A stretch of 64,000 nucleotides of DNA from Melastoma dodecandrum (taxonomy: Eukaryota; Streptophyta; Magnoliopsida; Myrtales; Melastomataceae), in contig JARUPY010000008.1 of the NCBI GenBank assembly GCA_029817715.1, positions 169,334 through 233,333 on the forward strand, in the 5' to 3' direction. A model generated the notes under the pieces. The model did no database searches, was not told the origin of the DNA, and saw only the letters and a list, made by a program, of their open reading frames with translations. The position numbers and the translations under genes were made by a program. Below, one piece after another: positions 34,301 to 43,610 of the stretch. The first letter of the stretch is position 1; each line of letters begins with the position of its first letter.

Positions 34301-34781
34301 TTTTTCACTAGTATATGGGCAAGATGCCGTCTTGCCTATTGAGGTTCGATACAAGTCGCTTAGGGCGACTCACCCTGATTTACAAGACGAAGCAATGTAC
34401 CTCGCTTTAGAAGAATTAGAAAAGAAGCGACTTGATGTAATAGACCGACTCGAGGTGCATAAACAAAGGATTGCTAGGCATTATAATAAAAGAGTTGTCC
34501 ATAAGCACTTTAAAGTGGGCGACTTGGTTTGGAAGATGGTGCTACCCCTTAAATCGAAAGACCAAGTTTTGGGTAAATGGTCCCCTAATTGGGAAGGTCC
34601 ATATGAGGTATGTGAAACATATTCATCCAACAGTTATCGGCTTATGACGAGAAGTGGGGGCAGACATCCATTAAAGGTTAATGGTAAATACCTCAAACCC
34701 TATCGCGCGACTATCTGGGAGGCTCACCATAAAATACTAAAACAAAGGACTCCATTAATTTGGGAAATGCTTAATTCCTAA
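31209..34781 (+). CDS. pol: Retrotransposon Pol: reverse transcriptase, two RNases H, integrase
   Basis: 1190 codons, open throughout. Reverse transcriptase has IRVCIDFRYLNRATPKDEYP, LKNAGATYQRAMN and the catalytic YIDD at residues 321-324. The Ty3-type RNase H follows (LYVAATESVIGAMLAQ, KRYTIKEKLCLSVFYAVTK). A second, archaeal-type RNase H starts with WFDGSS (Asp607) and has NNATEYEAL and GDSQLVINQMNG. Integrase has an HHCC zinc finger (CQECQNH) and a DDE core at Asp890, Asp951 and Glu987, with the normal 35-residue D-E gap. The C-terminal GPY motif (WEGPYEV) is near residue 1130. There is no chromodomain. The usable start is unclear; conserved sequence appears to begin near MDSDKGRGYAVV rather than at the first ATG. 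No internal stop is present, so the enzyme set could be active. Confidence 0.93.
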   Translation: MEARQTTVLMATRGRHLRARKVLRRSWSPIDSCTKGCMDSDKGRGYAVVDILQRLQEYVREYRKLGCQISNVNAEASLSTSIDTDLGGVQGRESLMMPCDPLVSVNLGEESSPRIVFVSSSMNKELFNSIKATLEEFKDCFAWDYTEMPGLDRRLVEHKLPIKAGFKPVQQAPRRMTHEVTQVVFEEVKKLFKAGYIRTSRYTEWISSIVPVIKKNGKIRVCIDFRYLNRATPKDEYPMPIADDLVDKTAGHQIMSFMDGFSGYNQIFLAEEDIHKTAFRCPLGIFEWVVMPFGLKNAGATYQRAMNAIFDASIAKTVEVYIDDIVVKSKDERSHVNDLRNAFIQMRKHQLKLNPLKCAFGVRAGYFLGFLVHQRGIEVDQNKVNAIQRLNPPSNKKQLQAFLGRVNYLRRFIGNVAGRTEVFSTLLKAKGNFVWGDEHQKAFEGLKEYLMKPPVLAPPRVGKPYLLYVAATESVIGAMLAQEAEDKTERAVYYLSRQLTATEKRYTIKEKLCLSVFYAVTKLRHYIGSQEVHVITKSPVIKYFFESPLLTGRISKWSLVLSAYDLRFKSQQSVKGQALADFLVSHDSSVSIDQEESLEDIWQGWFDGSSAKPGVGIGLRILSPLGKDVRLAYRLTATHTNNATEYEALITLLKELLTLGAKKATVMGDSQLVINQMNGTSICQEKLTPYLQIARKLVERFEAITFFFIGRGENTIANDLAQKASGYKAKRGSDCIPEIVSHLVPQSDAFTLDIMTSDKDWRKPITDFLSDPTQKASQRIKTQALSYTLIDGVLYRKTKEGVLLRCVDLDEATPIMLETHQGLCGSHQSGTKMSWTIQRHGFYWPSMLKNCIEMARGCQECQNHGPVTRAPASDLVSVIKPWPFRSWALDIIGEIHPHSSKGDAYVLVATDYFTKWVEAQVYKKIDHKEVIDFLKSSIIYRFGIPQNIVVDNGTAFNNEKMREFATEFGFSITNSTPYYPQANGQAEATNKLIKNNIQKMVGANPREWHKLLQDTLWALRVTKRESTRETPFSLVYGQDAVLPIEVRYKSLRATHPDLQDEAMYLALEELEKKRLDVIDRLEVHKQRIARHYNKRVVHKHFKVGDLVWKMVLPLKSKDQVLGKWSPNWEGPYEVCETYSSNSYRLMTRSGGRHPLKVNGKYLKPYRATIWEAHHKILKQRTPLIWEMLNS

Positions 34782-34907
34782 GAAATCGCGCTACAACAAC
34801 GCTGTCTGAAAAAAATGAATCGAGCGTAGTGGGCAGAAATTCATTCGAGACACAATGCACTTGGTTTATTGAGTAAAACAAAACAATGAAATTGCATTGT
34901 TCTTTGA

Positions 34908-37900
34908 TTACAAATTTAATTTCCATACCCCGCCAACTTCTCTGAAATCGAGTACAAGGGATTCACGAGCGCGTCGCTTCGCGTTCAACTTGTTCCGCTG
35001 GGCATAAAGGTCGACGACCTTTTCTCTGTTCTTTTCAGCATTAGCCTCCAGCTCCTCGATTTCTTGAGTATTGATCGACGCAAGCTGTTGAGTCAGGTCA
35101 TTCTTGAGGTTCGTGTAGAACTCTATTTGTCTCTCTGCCTCAGTCAGTTTCTCTTGCACGTCGACCAAACGATGGCGGGCGTCCTGCGCAGCTTTAGAGG
35201 CCTGCCCTCGAGCTTCATTAATCGACTGAATCTTCGAGTCGGTCGATTCCAAGGTGAGCAGGTCGGCGTCGTAATCCCTCCAGCGGGTCCAGTACGTCGA
35301 CCTGAAGCTCTTGCAGGCCCCCAATATTTCGTCCGTGACCCGAGGAGATGCCTCGATTCTCTTCAACAGCTTCTGCATCCTCCTGAATTCGGTGACGCCT
35401 AAGGGGTCGACGAGCAGAAGCTGGCAAAGTTCTTCGATATCCTCGTGAAGCTTCACCCACGGGTCTTTGGTTGACCTGGAGGTCGCTGCAGCAGGATCCT
35501 GAAGAATAAGAGGCAAAAGTTGTTAAACAATACCCTAAAAAGGGGCAACGCGTGCGATCGAGTACTTACCTCTGGAAGCAATCTATCTCCAGAGCTCTCA
35601 TCCGAAGAAGAATGAGGAGTAGGGGCCTTTTGTCGGCCAGCAGGCACCTTCACCCTTTTCGGACGAGCCTATAAGGAAGGATACGAGTTCCCCAGTTAAA
35701 ATCGCAATGATGATACTATGCTCTGTTTAAAACAAGAATACATACCATCGCTGTTGTAGGAGTTTGGACTGGAGGAGAAGGAATGGCTGGGTTTTCCTCC
35801 TCACGAGTCGACCAAGCGGGTGGGTCGACCAGGATCGCGACATCCAGAGCAGCCTGTTCTTCTTGAACCAAGGCCTCAGGGATGTGTTGTTCCTGAAACA
35901 GAGTATGATACAGAACCAAAAGTTCATATATGAACTAAAGTAAGGATACACCAGCTTAGAACTAAATTTACCTTGGCAACTGAAGCCTTTGTACTTTTGC
36001 CCAAGGCATGGGAGATAAGCTGGTGGTCATCCTCAGCCTCTCCCTAGACAATATAGTATGAGACAGATATGAAAACTCAAAACAAAACTAGAGTCATCAG
36101 AGTCTTACCTCTGCGGCCAGTCTTTGTGGAGCGTCGACTACAGCTAAAGACACTGGCGCCGCAGCTGGTGCCTTGGTAGATGGGGTCGCCGCTGAAGTGG
36201 TTGACGACCTAGATGGGGTCGCCGCGGCTGCAGTTAGCGATTTGGATAGGGTCGCCGCCGCAACAACTGGCGACCTAGAGAGGAAGTCGCCGCCTTCACC
36301 AGCCTTTTCCTCTGAGACAGAGGCATCTCTTCAAGATCTTTTTCCTCGGCCGCCTTGCGCTTTGGGGCGCTTTTAGATCGAGCCTTAGAGGGACCACCTG
36401 CGGCTATTTCCCTGGGGTTCGCAACTTTAGCCTTCCCCTTGCTGGTCGACTTGAGTCTAGAAGGAGCAGGAGCAAGGGGGGCTTTAGGCTTGGGTTTTCT
36501 AGGGCCCCGAGGAAGAGCTGATCCTGAGAAGGAGAAAGCTTATTATTAAATATTAAGAAACCAATACTTTGAGAGTAAAGCTAAGTCTTTACCTTTTGCT
36601 TTGATGTGCGCGTCATCTATGTAAAAATCAGGCTCCTTGGAAACCTCCAAGAAATGCATCAGGACCCGCAGCTCTTCATAGGTAGTCGACCACAGCACAG
36701 TGAAGAACTGTGTGGCGAAACAGGCAGAAGTATCAGATGGGAATTCCATCTGGGAGAGCTGCGTCTTGCTATTGAGCAAGTCGAGGGTCTTTGGGTCGAT
36801 TGACTTGCGCGCAATCCTCTTCGTCCTGTCCCCGTACAAGCCGCCGGCAGGGTCAGCAAGTGGAACTGCTACACTCTGGATAAACCCAAACTGCCTTGCA
36901 CACAGTTGAGGGTTATAGACTTCAAAAGTCAGGTAGCCATCGAAAATGACTGGCAGATCTCTGCTGGTCAGCACTCCATTCCAGAAGCCACGTGCATTTT
37001 GAGGATTGATTTCCTGAGCAAGCGTCTTGCCGCCTGGAAAGGGTGCCGAGTCGCGTCGATCTACCATGCCGAAGTCGACTATGTGCTTTAGGTGGCCAGT
37101 GATCGATGTCATAAGCCATTGATCCTTACGCTGGCAGCACTGATCTAAGATGGTTTCCCCATAATAGGAGGATTCGAGGGGCGAAGAAGGGCCCTTGAAC
37201 CCAGTCAATCCTGGCATCCACATGGCCGACCAGAGATGAACTAACCAGAGCAACCCTCCTGCTGGATGTTTTGGAAACGGCTTGATTTGAGACGTTGCTC
37301 TGTCCAGATCATGATAAAGAAGACCCAAAACGAAGGGGCCCCAGGAGATTTCTTCATTGGTCCCCCTGAGAAAATTGGCCACCGCATAAGAAGTGTGGCT
37401 AACCTTCTTCCCAGGGAAGCAATAAACAAACTTGCTCAACCAGGTGCTGAGGAACTCGACCTCTTCCCGGGCGCCAAAACCTTCAGTCGACAACTTCTCA
37501 TCTGACCTCTTGCCTGCTGAGGCCATTTTCAGATGCCTGTTCACCACCTCCATGTACTGAAGGGCGCCCTTGGGATTAATATCATATACCTGAGAGTACT
37601 GTCGAACAGGGCGGCCATTGATTTTGCACCTGGTCAAAATCTTCACATCTGCCAACGTAAGAGACATAGGACCTTCCGGGAAATAGAAGCAGTTGACAGC
37701 GGAGTTCCAGAAAGGCAGCATAGCCGAACAAACCCTAGGATCACAGTTTTTGTCTGCTACGGACATTCTAAAGAATCTCAAAATCTTCTGATTCCTAAAC
37801 CTCTCTGTAAAATGCTCCTCCCACATCTCAAGCCAGTCTACCATCTCAGACTTAGATGCAGAAGGAAAACACAGGAAGGATCCCTGACCTTCCCAGTTGA

Positions 37901-38189
37901 GGGGATCGATGAAGTCGGGATGACAAATCGGGATGGGCTTCTCAGTAATGAGATAGTTGAGCGGCACCGTCTCCGCGAAAAGATGCTCCGGCAAGATAGG
38001 CCCAAGAGTGACGCCCGACCCCTGATCCTCTGCGACCGGAACGGGTCCGGGTGGCCCCGCGCGCAGATTATGGAACTCAAAACACTTAAAAGTTGACATC
38101 TTTTTGAGGATCGAAGGAGTTTTGACAAGGGAGACGAAGGGTTTTTGAGAAACAAGGGTTTCTTGGAAAGACGGAGAAGTGTTGAGCAA
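34908..38189 (-). CDS. Antisense plant-mobile-domain gene carried by the retrotransposon
   Basis: On the strand opposite gag-pol I can draw six exons: 36593-38189, 36109-36523, 35972-36043, 35746-35892, 35570-35668 and 34908-35498. All have GT-AG borders and most are phase-consistent. Exon 1 (532 codons) holds a plant mobile domain of the MAIN/MAIL1 (aminotransferase-like) type. Examples are WLEMWEEHFTERFRNQKILRF, AMLPFWNSAVNCFYFPEGPM and MSLTLADVKILTRCKINGRPV. Exon 2 is a Lys/Pro/Ala-rich basic linker; it seems to need a one-base frame correction near 36275. The last exon is a coiled coil (QEKLTEAERQIEFYTNLKNDL). A second possible start is at 38099. The domain occurs in plant silencing factors and is often found inside transposable elements. 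Its role here is unknown. Confidence 0.8.
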
Positions 38190-38272
38190 GGAAGAAAAGT
38201 GCGGGAAAATGATGATGACTCTCCTTTATATAAGGTATGATTTCTGCTGAGTCGGCACAGCCAACCCAGCAT

Positions 38273-38282
38273 AAAAGGGGGG
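38273..38282 (+). promoter_or_regulatory. Polypurine tract
   Basis: AAAAGGGGGG lies four bases before the 3' LTR at 38287 and would prime plus-strand DNA synthesis. Confidence 0.8.
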
Positions 38283-38286
38283 CTTA

Positions 38287-39209
38287 TATTGACATGACAA
38301 ATAATTTTGGGCCTGGGCTTAGGACAGAAACCCGGTAATCCCTCAAGTCACACTCCTAGTCGGCCCAAGATACAGTCGTCTAGGTCGACTCATGGCGAAG
38401 TCGACTAGGTCGACTCATGGCGAAGTCGACTCAAAACGAAGGAATATGGTAATCAAAGACAACCAACATGACTCAACAGTAGCTAAGTCTACTAGTAAGG
38501 TCAAGTCGACGGGATTATGGGTAAGTCGGCCAAGTCGGTCGTAGTCTGTACAGCCAAGTCGACAAGGTTGGAATAAATTTATCACATTTGTTAAGGATCG
38601 TAACTGATCCTAATATCCAGGAACGTGATCCCAAAGATTAAGGAGGTTGTTGAGACACTCCCACTATGTTAGGGATCACGATCTGCAACACGATCTATCT
38701 GTTACGTGTTAAACACGTACAAGTCCTCTATAAATAGCAGAGGAATTTTCAAGATAAAGACACGACCATACACAGCCAAAACTCTGAAGTTTGTTCGTCA
38801 ACCTTAGGAATTAGATACCCTGACCCGGTTTGTAGGTCAACTACCCTTCCACCGACAGAGTGAGCTCGTAGGGCCTTTGCCGTCAATCCCCCGCCAGCGA
38901 CACCACCGACGGAGTGAGCTCGTAGGGCCTTCGTCACAGCTTCCCGCCAGCGACCACCACCGACGGAGCGAGCTTCCAAGGCCTTTGTCACAAGTTCTCC
39001 GCCGTCACAGGATTCCACACCGTTGTTACCACTTGCCCCCTTTTTTTCATTTTTTGATGGTTGTAAGCCCTTTTTCTTAAGTCGTTAAGATTGTAAGACT
39101 TGCATTCTATTTTAAATAAAATTGTGCATCTTCTTACTGGCGACCACAATCCAATTCCTGTGAGTCTTTTGCCAAATATTTCCGACGTGATCCGTTCTAT
39201 AGGCGAACA
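38287..39209 (+). repeat. 3' LTR
   Basis: 923 bp. It starts TATTGACATG, where the 5' LTR has TGTTGACATG, so the terminal G of the TG end is mutated. It ends GGCGAACA. It has a TATA box at 38729-38736. Its right edge abuts the CYP73A exon and the right copy of the target duplication. Confidence 0.92.
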
Positions 39210-39214
39210 GGAGG
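39210..39214. repeat. Target-site duplication, right copy (GGAGG)
   Basis: GGAGG immediately follows the 3' LTR, matching 26384-26388. Removing the element and one copy restores the CYP73A reading frame at QFSLHILK. Confidence 0.9.
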
Positions 39215-41016
39215 CTGAACTGCCCCCCCTTCTCCGATGTGTCCAACTTGGACTGCCCTGGCGGCGGCACCATCTCGAAGTTCTGGACCAGCCTTCCCAC
39301 GATGATCCCTAGGATCGGCAGCGCGAGTATGATCCCGGGGCAACTCCTCCTCCCGACGCCGAAGGGTAGGTACCTGAAGTCGTTCCCGTTTGCCTCTACC
39401 TTCGACTCCTCCTCGAGGAACCTCTCGGGGCGGAACGCTTCTGGGTTCTTCCACTGTGATGGGTTGTTGGCCAGGTACCACACGTTTACCAGGATCTTGC
39501 TCTCTACTGGGATGTCGTAGCCTCCTAGCTTGGCGTCCTGGAGGTTCATGTGGGGCACGAGGAGCGGGATCGCCATACGGAGGTGCAGTGTCTCCTTGAT
39601 CACGGCCTGGAGGTATGGGAGCCTGTGGGTGTCAGGCTCAGTGACTGGGACGCCGGGTCGGAGAACCATGTCAAGCTCGTTCCTAAGCTTATTCTGGATC
39701 TCGGGGTGGTTCACAAGCTCTGCGATGGCCCATTCGATGGACCAGAGGGTTGTCTCGATTGCTGCACATGAATCACGAACGGATATTCAATTAACTTCTG
39801 CCGTACTCATGCGGTCATGATTATTTTCTTATGAACCGTGAACTCACCAGCTACGTTGATGTTCTCGACGACGTAGAGGACGTTGTCCTCGTTGATCTCA
39901 CCCTTCTGTTGTGCATCCAGGATGTGGTCCATCTCACATTTTAGGCTGCCGTCCTTCGTCTCTGGTTTCCTGCTTCCGGACAGCTTCCTGGTAGGTATCC
40001 GACATGGTTAGGACATGATGAACAGGATACTTACGACACTACTTTCACAACAATCTCGTGACAACCGACTACGTTTTGATCTTATTTCTTGTTAGCAAAT
40101 GTGAATGGAGTTAATCTAAATATGGTATAACACCAGATGTTAACGGCGAGATTTATTTACTGGACTTACTTCCTTCCATCGATGAAGTGATCCTTGAACA
40201 GCTTGAACCGCGTCTCCTTAACCTCCTTACAAATCTTCAGGTAGCCACGGAGGAACGGCCTCAGTATCTGGATGAAGTCCCCGTAGTTGTACTCGAAGCT
40301 CTGGGCGAGGCGGCTGCGCTCACCGTTGAGCACCTTCAGCTTCATGAACAGGGTATCCTTCATGCTCTCAAACCTCCTGTCGAACATGATCCTAAACATG
40401 TTGTTGTACATCATGATCTGGAGCCGGTGTCGGATGACCATCCCCTTGGTCGCCGACTCGGGATTCTTCCTAATATCCTTCACAACCTCGTCCGCCTAGT
40501 ACTCCCACCCCTGCCTATACTGCTGTACCACCTTGTGGTAAAGAAAGGGACGGTCATGATCCTCCGCATCTTCCTCCAGTGCTCCTCGTAGACGGCGAAC
40601 ACCATGTCCTGACCCTTCCCCGTGAAGATATCGAACACGACGTTGCAGGTGCGGGATCCGAACTCGACGCCCTGGGTGTGGAGGACCTCCTTGCGAGCGC
40701 GAGGGAGGAGACGACGACAAGGTTGCGCTGTCCCATACGGAGGAAGATTCGGCCGAACCTCTTGGTGAGGTCGGTGAGGTTACGGTGGTTGAGGTCATCG
40801 CCGACCTGGAGCCAGTTACTGAAGATGGGGACATGGATGGGGCCAGGGGGAGCCTGAATTTCTTGCCACGGAGCTTGGAAACGGCGATGGCAGCGACCAC
40901 GGCCGCGAAGAGGGAGAGGAGGATCTTCGCGACGAGGATTAGCTCCATCCCTTTGAAGATGGTGGAATGCTTGGAGGTGTGTGTATGGGTGGATGATATA
41001 CGAGGGATGTTGGGGT

Positions 41017-42109
41017 TAGGGGAGAAAAAAAATTTCGGAATACCGTTCCCAATTCCGATTTTTTAAAATTTCGGGAATTAGGATCGGTATTTCGGTACGT
41101 GGGATCGGGATCGGGAGTATGTTTTTGTTAAAATGGTATTTGGTATTGTGATCGGTATCGAAAAATTAAAATTCGATATTTATCGAATACGGAATTTTTA
41201 TCGGGCTAAAATAATTTGGGCCCCCATTTGACAAAGCCTCATCTCTTCGTGAAAGCAAAGTCCACATTTGATTTGGTTCCTAGCCCACCGATCCACGAGT
41301 TGCTCTCCCCACCAGTTCCTTACCCACGTGAAAGCAATGCCTTGCCTAGCCAACCGACCCACGAGTTCCTTACCCACAAGTTTTTTCCCCATTTCGTCGC
41401 CTCCGCTTCGTCGTCTTCCTCTTCGCTTCCTTGTAGTTGGCCTCGCCCTCTCCGGAGGTAAGCATTCGCCTGGGTCTGGAGGGACCTCTCATCAAATTCC
41501 TTTCTGAGTTTTCTTTAGAATTTTGGGATTTCGTTTTGGGATTGATTTTTTGTTATTTTGGGGGGCTTTCTTTCAGATTGGGACCAAGTTTGAGAATAGG
41601 GATTGGTGGGTTTTTCAGCAGTTTTTGTGCCCGTTGAGTGACTGGTTTTTGTTTGATTGTTGATTTCCGTCTTTGTTTGAGTGCCTTAGTTTGAGGGTTT
41701 TATTGGGTTAGGGTTGTGTTTGTTGACTCGGGATGAGGACGAACATGATGAGGATGATGATGAAGATTTCTGTGTTCTTAGTTATTTGTATCCTCTTTGA
41801 AACCCAATCGAAAGGACAAGGGGTGGACTACCTGCTTTCCACCCTCTGAAATGTTGTTTTGGTTGTAGTTGATATGCGATTTTTGTTGACAATGTATTGG
41901 TTCATGGGTTTACTTGGTTGCATTACTAAGGGAAGGAAAAAATTTGGTAATTTGGTATTTATCGAAATACCGAATTAAAATTCGGTATTTTATCGAATAC
42001 CGAATTTTAAATTCAGGATCGGGATCGAGATCCAAATTTTAAGCTCTTTAAAATTCAATATTTCGGTATTCGGTATTTCGAAATACCGAAATATCGAACT
42101 CTCACCCTA
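41017..42109. mobile_element. Non-autonomous hAT-like DNA transposon
   Basis: A 1093-bp element with imperfect terminal inverted repeats: TAGGGGAGA at the left and TCTCACCCTA at the right. Both subterminal regions are rich in the motif CGGTATTTCGGTA in both orientations. It is flanked by a probable 8-bp target duplication, GTTGGGGT (41009-41016) and ATTGGGGT (42110-42117), seven of eight identical. The 8-bp duplication and TAGGGG-type ends suggest the hAT superfamily. No transposase is encoded. The middle (about 41220-41700) is unlike the ends, resembling a gene leader followed by a GTAAGC splice donor. It sits about 70 bp upstream of the dead CYP73A start. Confidence 0.7.
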
Positions 42110-42339
42110 ATTGGGGTCATTGATATATGGGGTAGGATTGGAAGAAGGGGGAGTGTTGGGTGGTAGGTGAGTTCGTGAGGTAAAAGCGTTAGGGTATATT
42201 AGGTGAAGTTAGTGTTAGTAATATCAACTTAGTATTGCAAATGTGTCTAAAAAACAAAAAAAGGAAGAATAATCGGGTCAGGTGCCTGGTATTCTTAATT
42301 TGATGTTTGTGGTATTATAAAAAAACAAAAAACAAAAAC

Positions 42340-43610
42340 ATTGTATAAACATCGTACAATGTACAACTAGTTACTACGCCGAATGGGCCTAGTACAAAAG
42401 GTTCGACCCAATTACTAATCCCAGTCGATTACTATGTACTGTAATTGTACGACGTTTGAACAGTGTTTTCGTTGTACAATATACAATGTACTAAATTAAT
42501 GTGTTGTACACTGTACAACGAAAACACTATTCAAACGTCGTATAATGTATAACTTATTACTAAGCCTGATGGGCATAGTAGAAAAGGCCCATACCCGATT
42601 ACTAATTTCGGCCTATTATAAATTGTTTCATTATACATTGTACGACGAAAACACTGTTCAAACGTCGTACAATGTACAACGTATTACTAAGTCTGATGGG
42701 CCTAATACAAAAGGTCCATACGCGATTACTAATTTAGACGAATTATTTATACATTATTACTAATTTCACTTTTTTTTACATCCACGGAAATTAGCCTCGC
42801 ACTGTAATTTCCGATGAAGGCCCATACCCGATTTCTTTTCTCCAGCACACATGCGTTTCTCAAAGGAACTGAAGATTCTATTGATTAACAAAGCTAGCAT
42901 GACATTGCCAGGTTTATGAAAGTGATACAATCTTCCTGCAGAGCCCTCTTTCTCTTCGGTCTACAAAGACAAAATATAGGACTGGTGCCAAAAGCAAATC
43001 ACGTAAGAAAGGACTCACTGATCAGGATCACGCGTTGTACATTGTACAACGCGTTACTAAGCCCGATGGAGGCCCATACTCGATTACTAATTTTCGTCGA
43101 TTACTAATTGATACATTGTACATTGTACGACGTTTAAACAGTGTTTTCGTTTTACAATGTATAATGTACTAACTTAAAGCGTTGTACATTGTACAACGAA
43201 AATACTGTTTAAACGTCGAAAACTGTACAATTAGTTACTACATCCGATGATCCTAGTACAAAAGGTCCGACCCGATTACTAATTTCAGCCGATTACTAAT
43301 TTATGTGTTGTACATTGTACGACATTTGAACAGTGTTTTTCGTTGCACAATGTACTAAATTAATGCGTTGTAAATTGTACTCCGAAAACACAGTTCAAAC
43401 GTCGTACAATGTACAACTTATTGCTAAGCCCGATTGGCGTAGTACAAAAGGCCCATACCCAATTACTAATTTCGACCGATTACTAATTGTTTCGTTATAC
43501 ACTGCACGACGAAAACACCATTTAATCGTTGTACAATGTAAGACGTATTACTAAGTCCGATGGGCCTAGTACAAAAGGCAGTACCGATTACTAATTTAGA
43601 CCGGTTATTT
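42340..43610. repeat. Array of imperfect palindromes and related repeats
   Basis: Two repeat types alternate. Type 1 is a long inverted repeat around TACGACGTTTGAACAGTG and its complement. Arms are at 42444-42480 with 42510-42546, 43121-43160 with 43186-43230, and 43311-43352 with 43371-43412; single arms are near 42637-42676 and 43491-43535. Type 2 is a block with TTACTAAGCCCGATGGGCC, a GTACAAAAGGCCCATA stretch and GATTACTAATTT. It is seen about seven times, near 42364, 42550, 42678, 43047, 43230, 43417 and 43545. The order at 42364-42760 recurs at 43230-43610, so a block was duplicated. No protein is encoded. Transcripts would fold into long hairpins. Confidence 0.75.

Larger units (their letters stand above)
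26389..39209 (+). mobile_element. Complete Ty3/gypsy LTR retrotransposon, Tat branch
   Basis: A 12,821-bp element with nearly identical LTRs, a 5-bp target duplication, a primer-binding site and a polypurine tract. On the plus strand it has gag, protease, then reverse transcriptase, RNase H, a second archaeal-type RNase H, and integrase. The second RNase H, and the long segment between integrase and the 3' LTR, mark the Tat branch (Ogre/Retand-like). That segment carries an antisense spliced gene (34908-38189). I counted about seven substitutions between the LTRs over about 920 aligned bases, so the insertion is recent. The coding frames are long, but gag and protease are separated by one TGA and pol lies in another frame. 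Relatives of this element are abundant in plant genomes. Confidence 0.93.
26328..40948 (-). pseudogene. CYP73A: CYP73A (cinnamate 4-hydroxylase) pseudogene split by a retrotransposon
   Basis: Exon 1 is 40170-40948, exon 2 is 39848-39987 and exon 3 starts at 39761. This is the usual three-exon CYP73A layout with the splice junction in [13 protein letters not shown]. Exon 3 is in frame through the K-helix (KETLHLR) and the haem loop [10 protein letters not shown]. It then breaks at the 3' LTR edge (39209/39210) inside KGGQFSL. The remaining codons (HILKHSNIV, ending in TAG) lie beyond the 5' LTR at 26328-26388. Exon 1 has further damage: one C missing at about 40846-40850, one A missing near 40691, another near 40533, and a TAG at 40496-40498. 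The intact enzyme is an ER-bound P450 that makes p-coumarate for lignin and flavonoids. This copy cannot make it. Confidence 0.93.

Noticed and set aside
42340..43610. CRISPR array
   Set aside because: Repeats are long, palindromic, variable and adjacent to each other with no unique equal-length spacers, in plant nuclear DNA.
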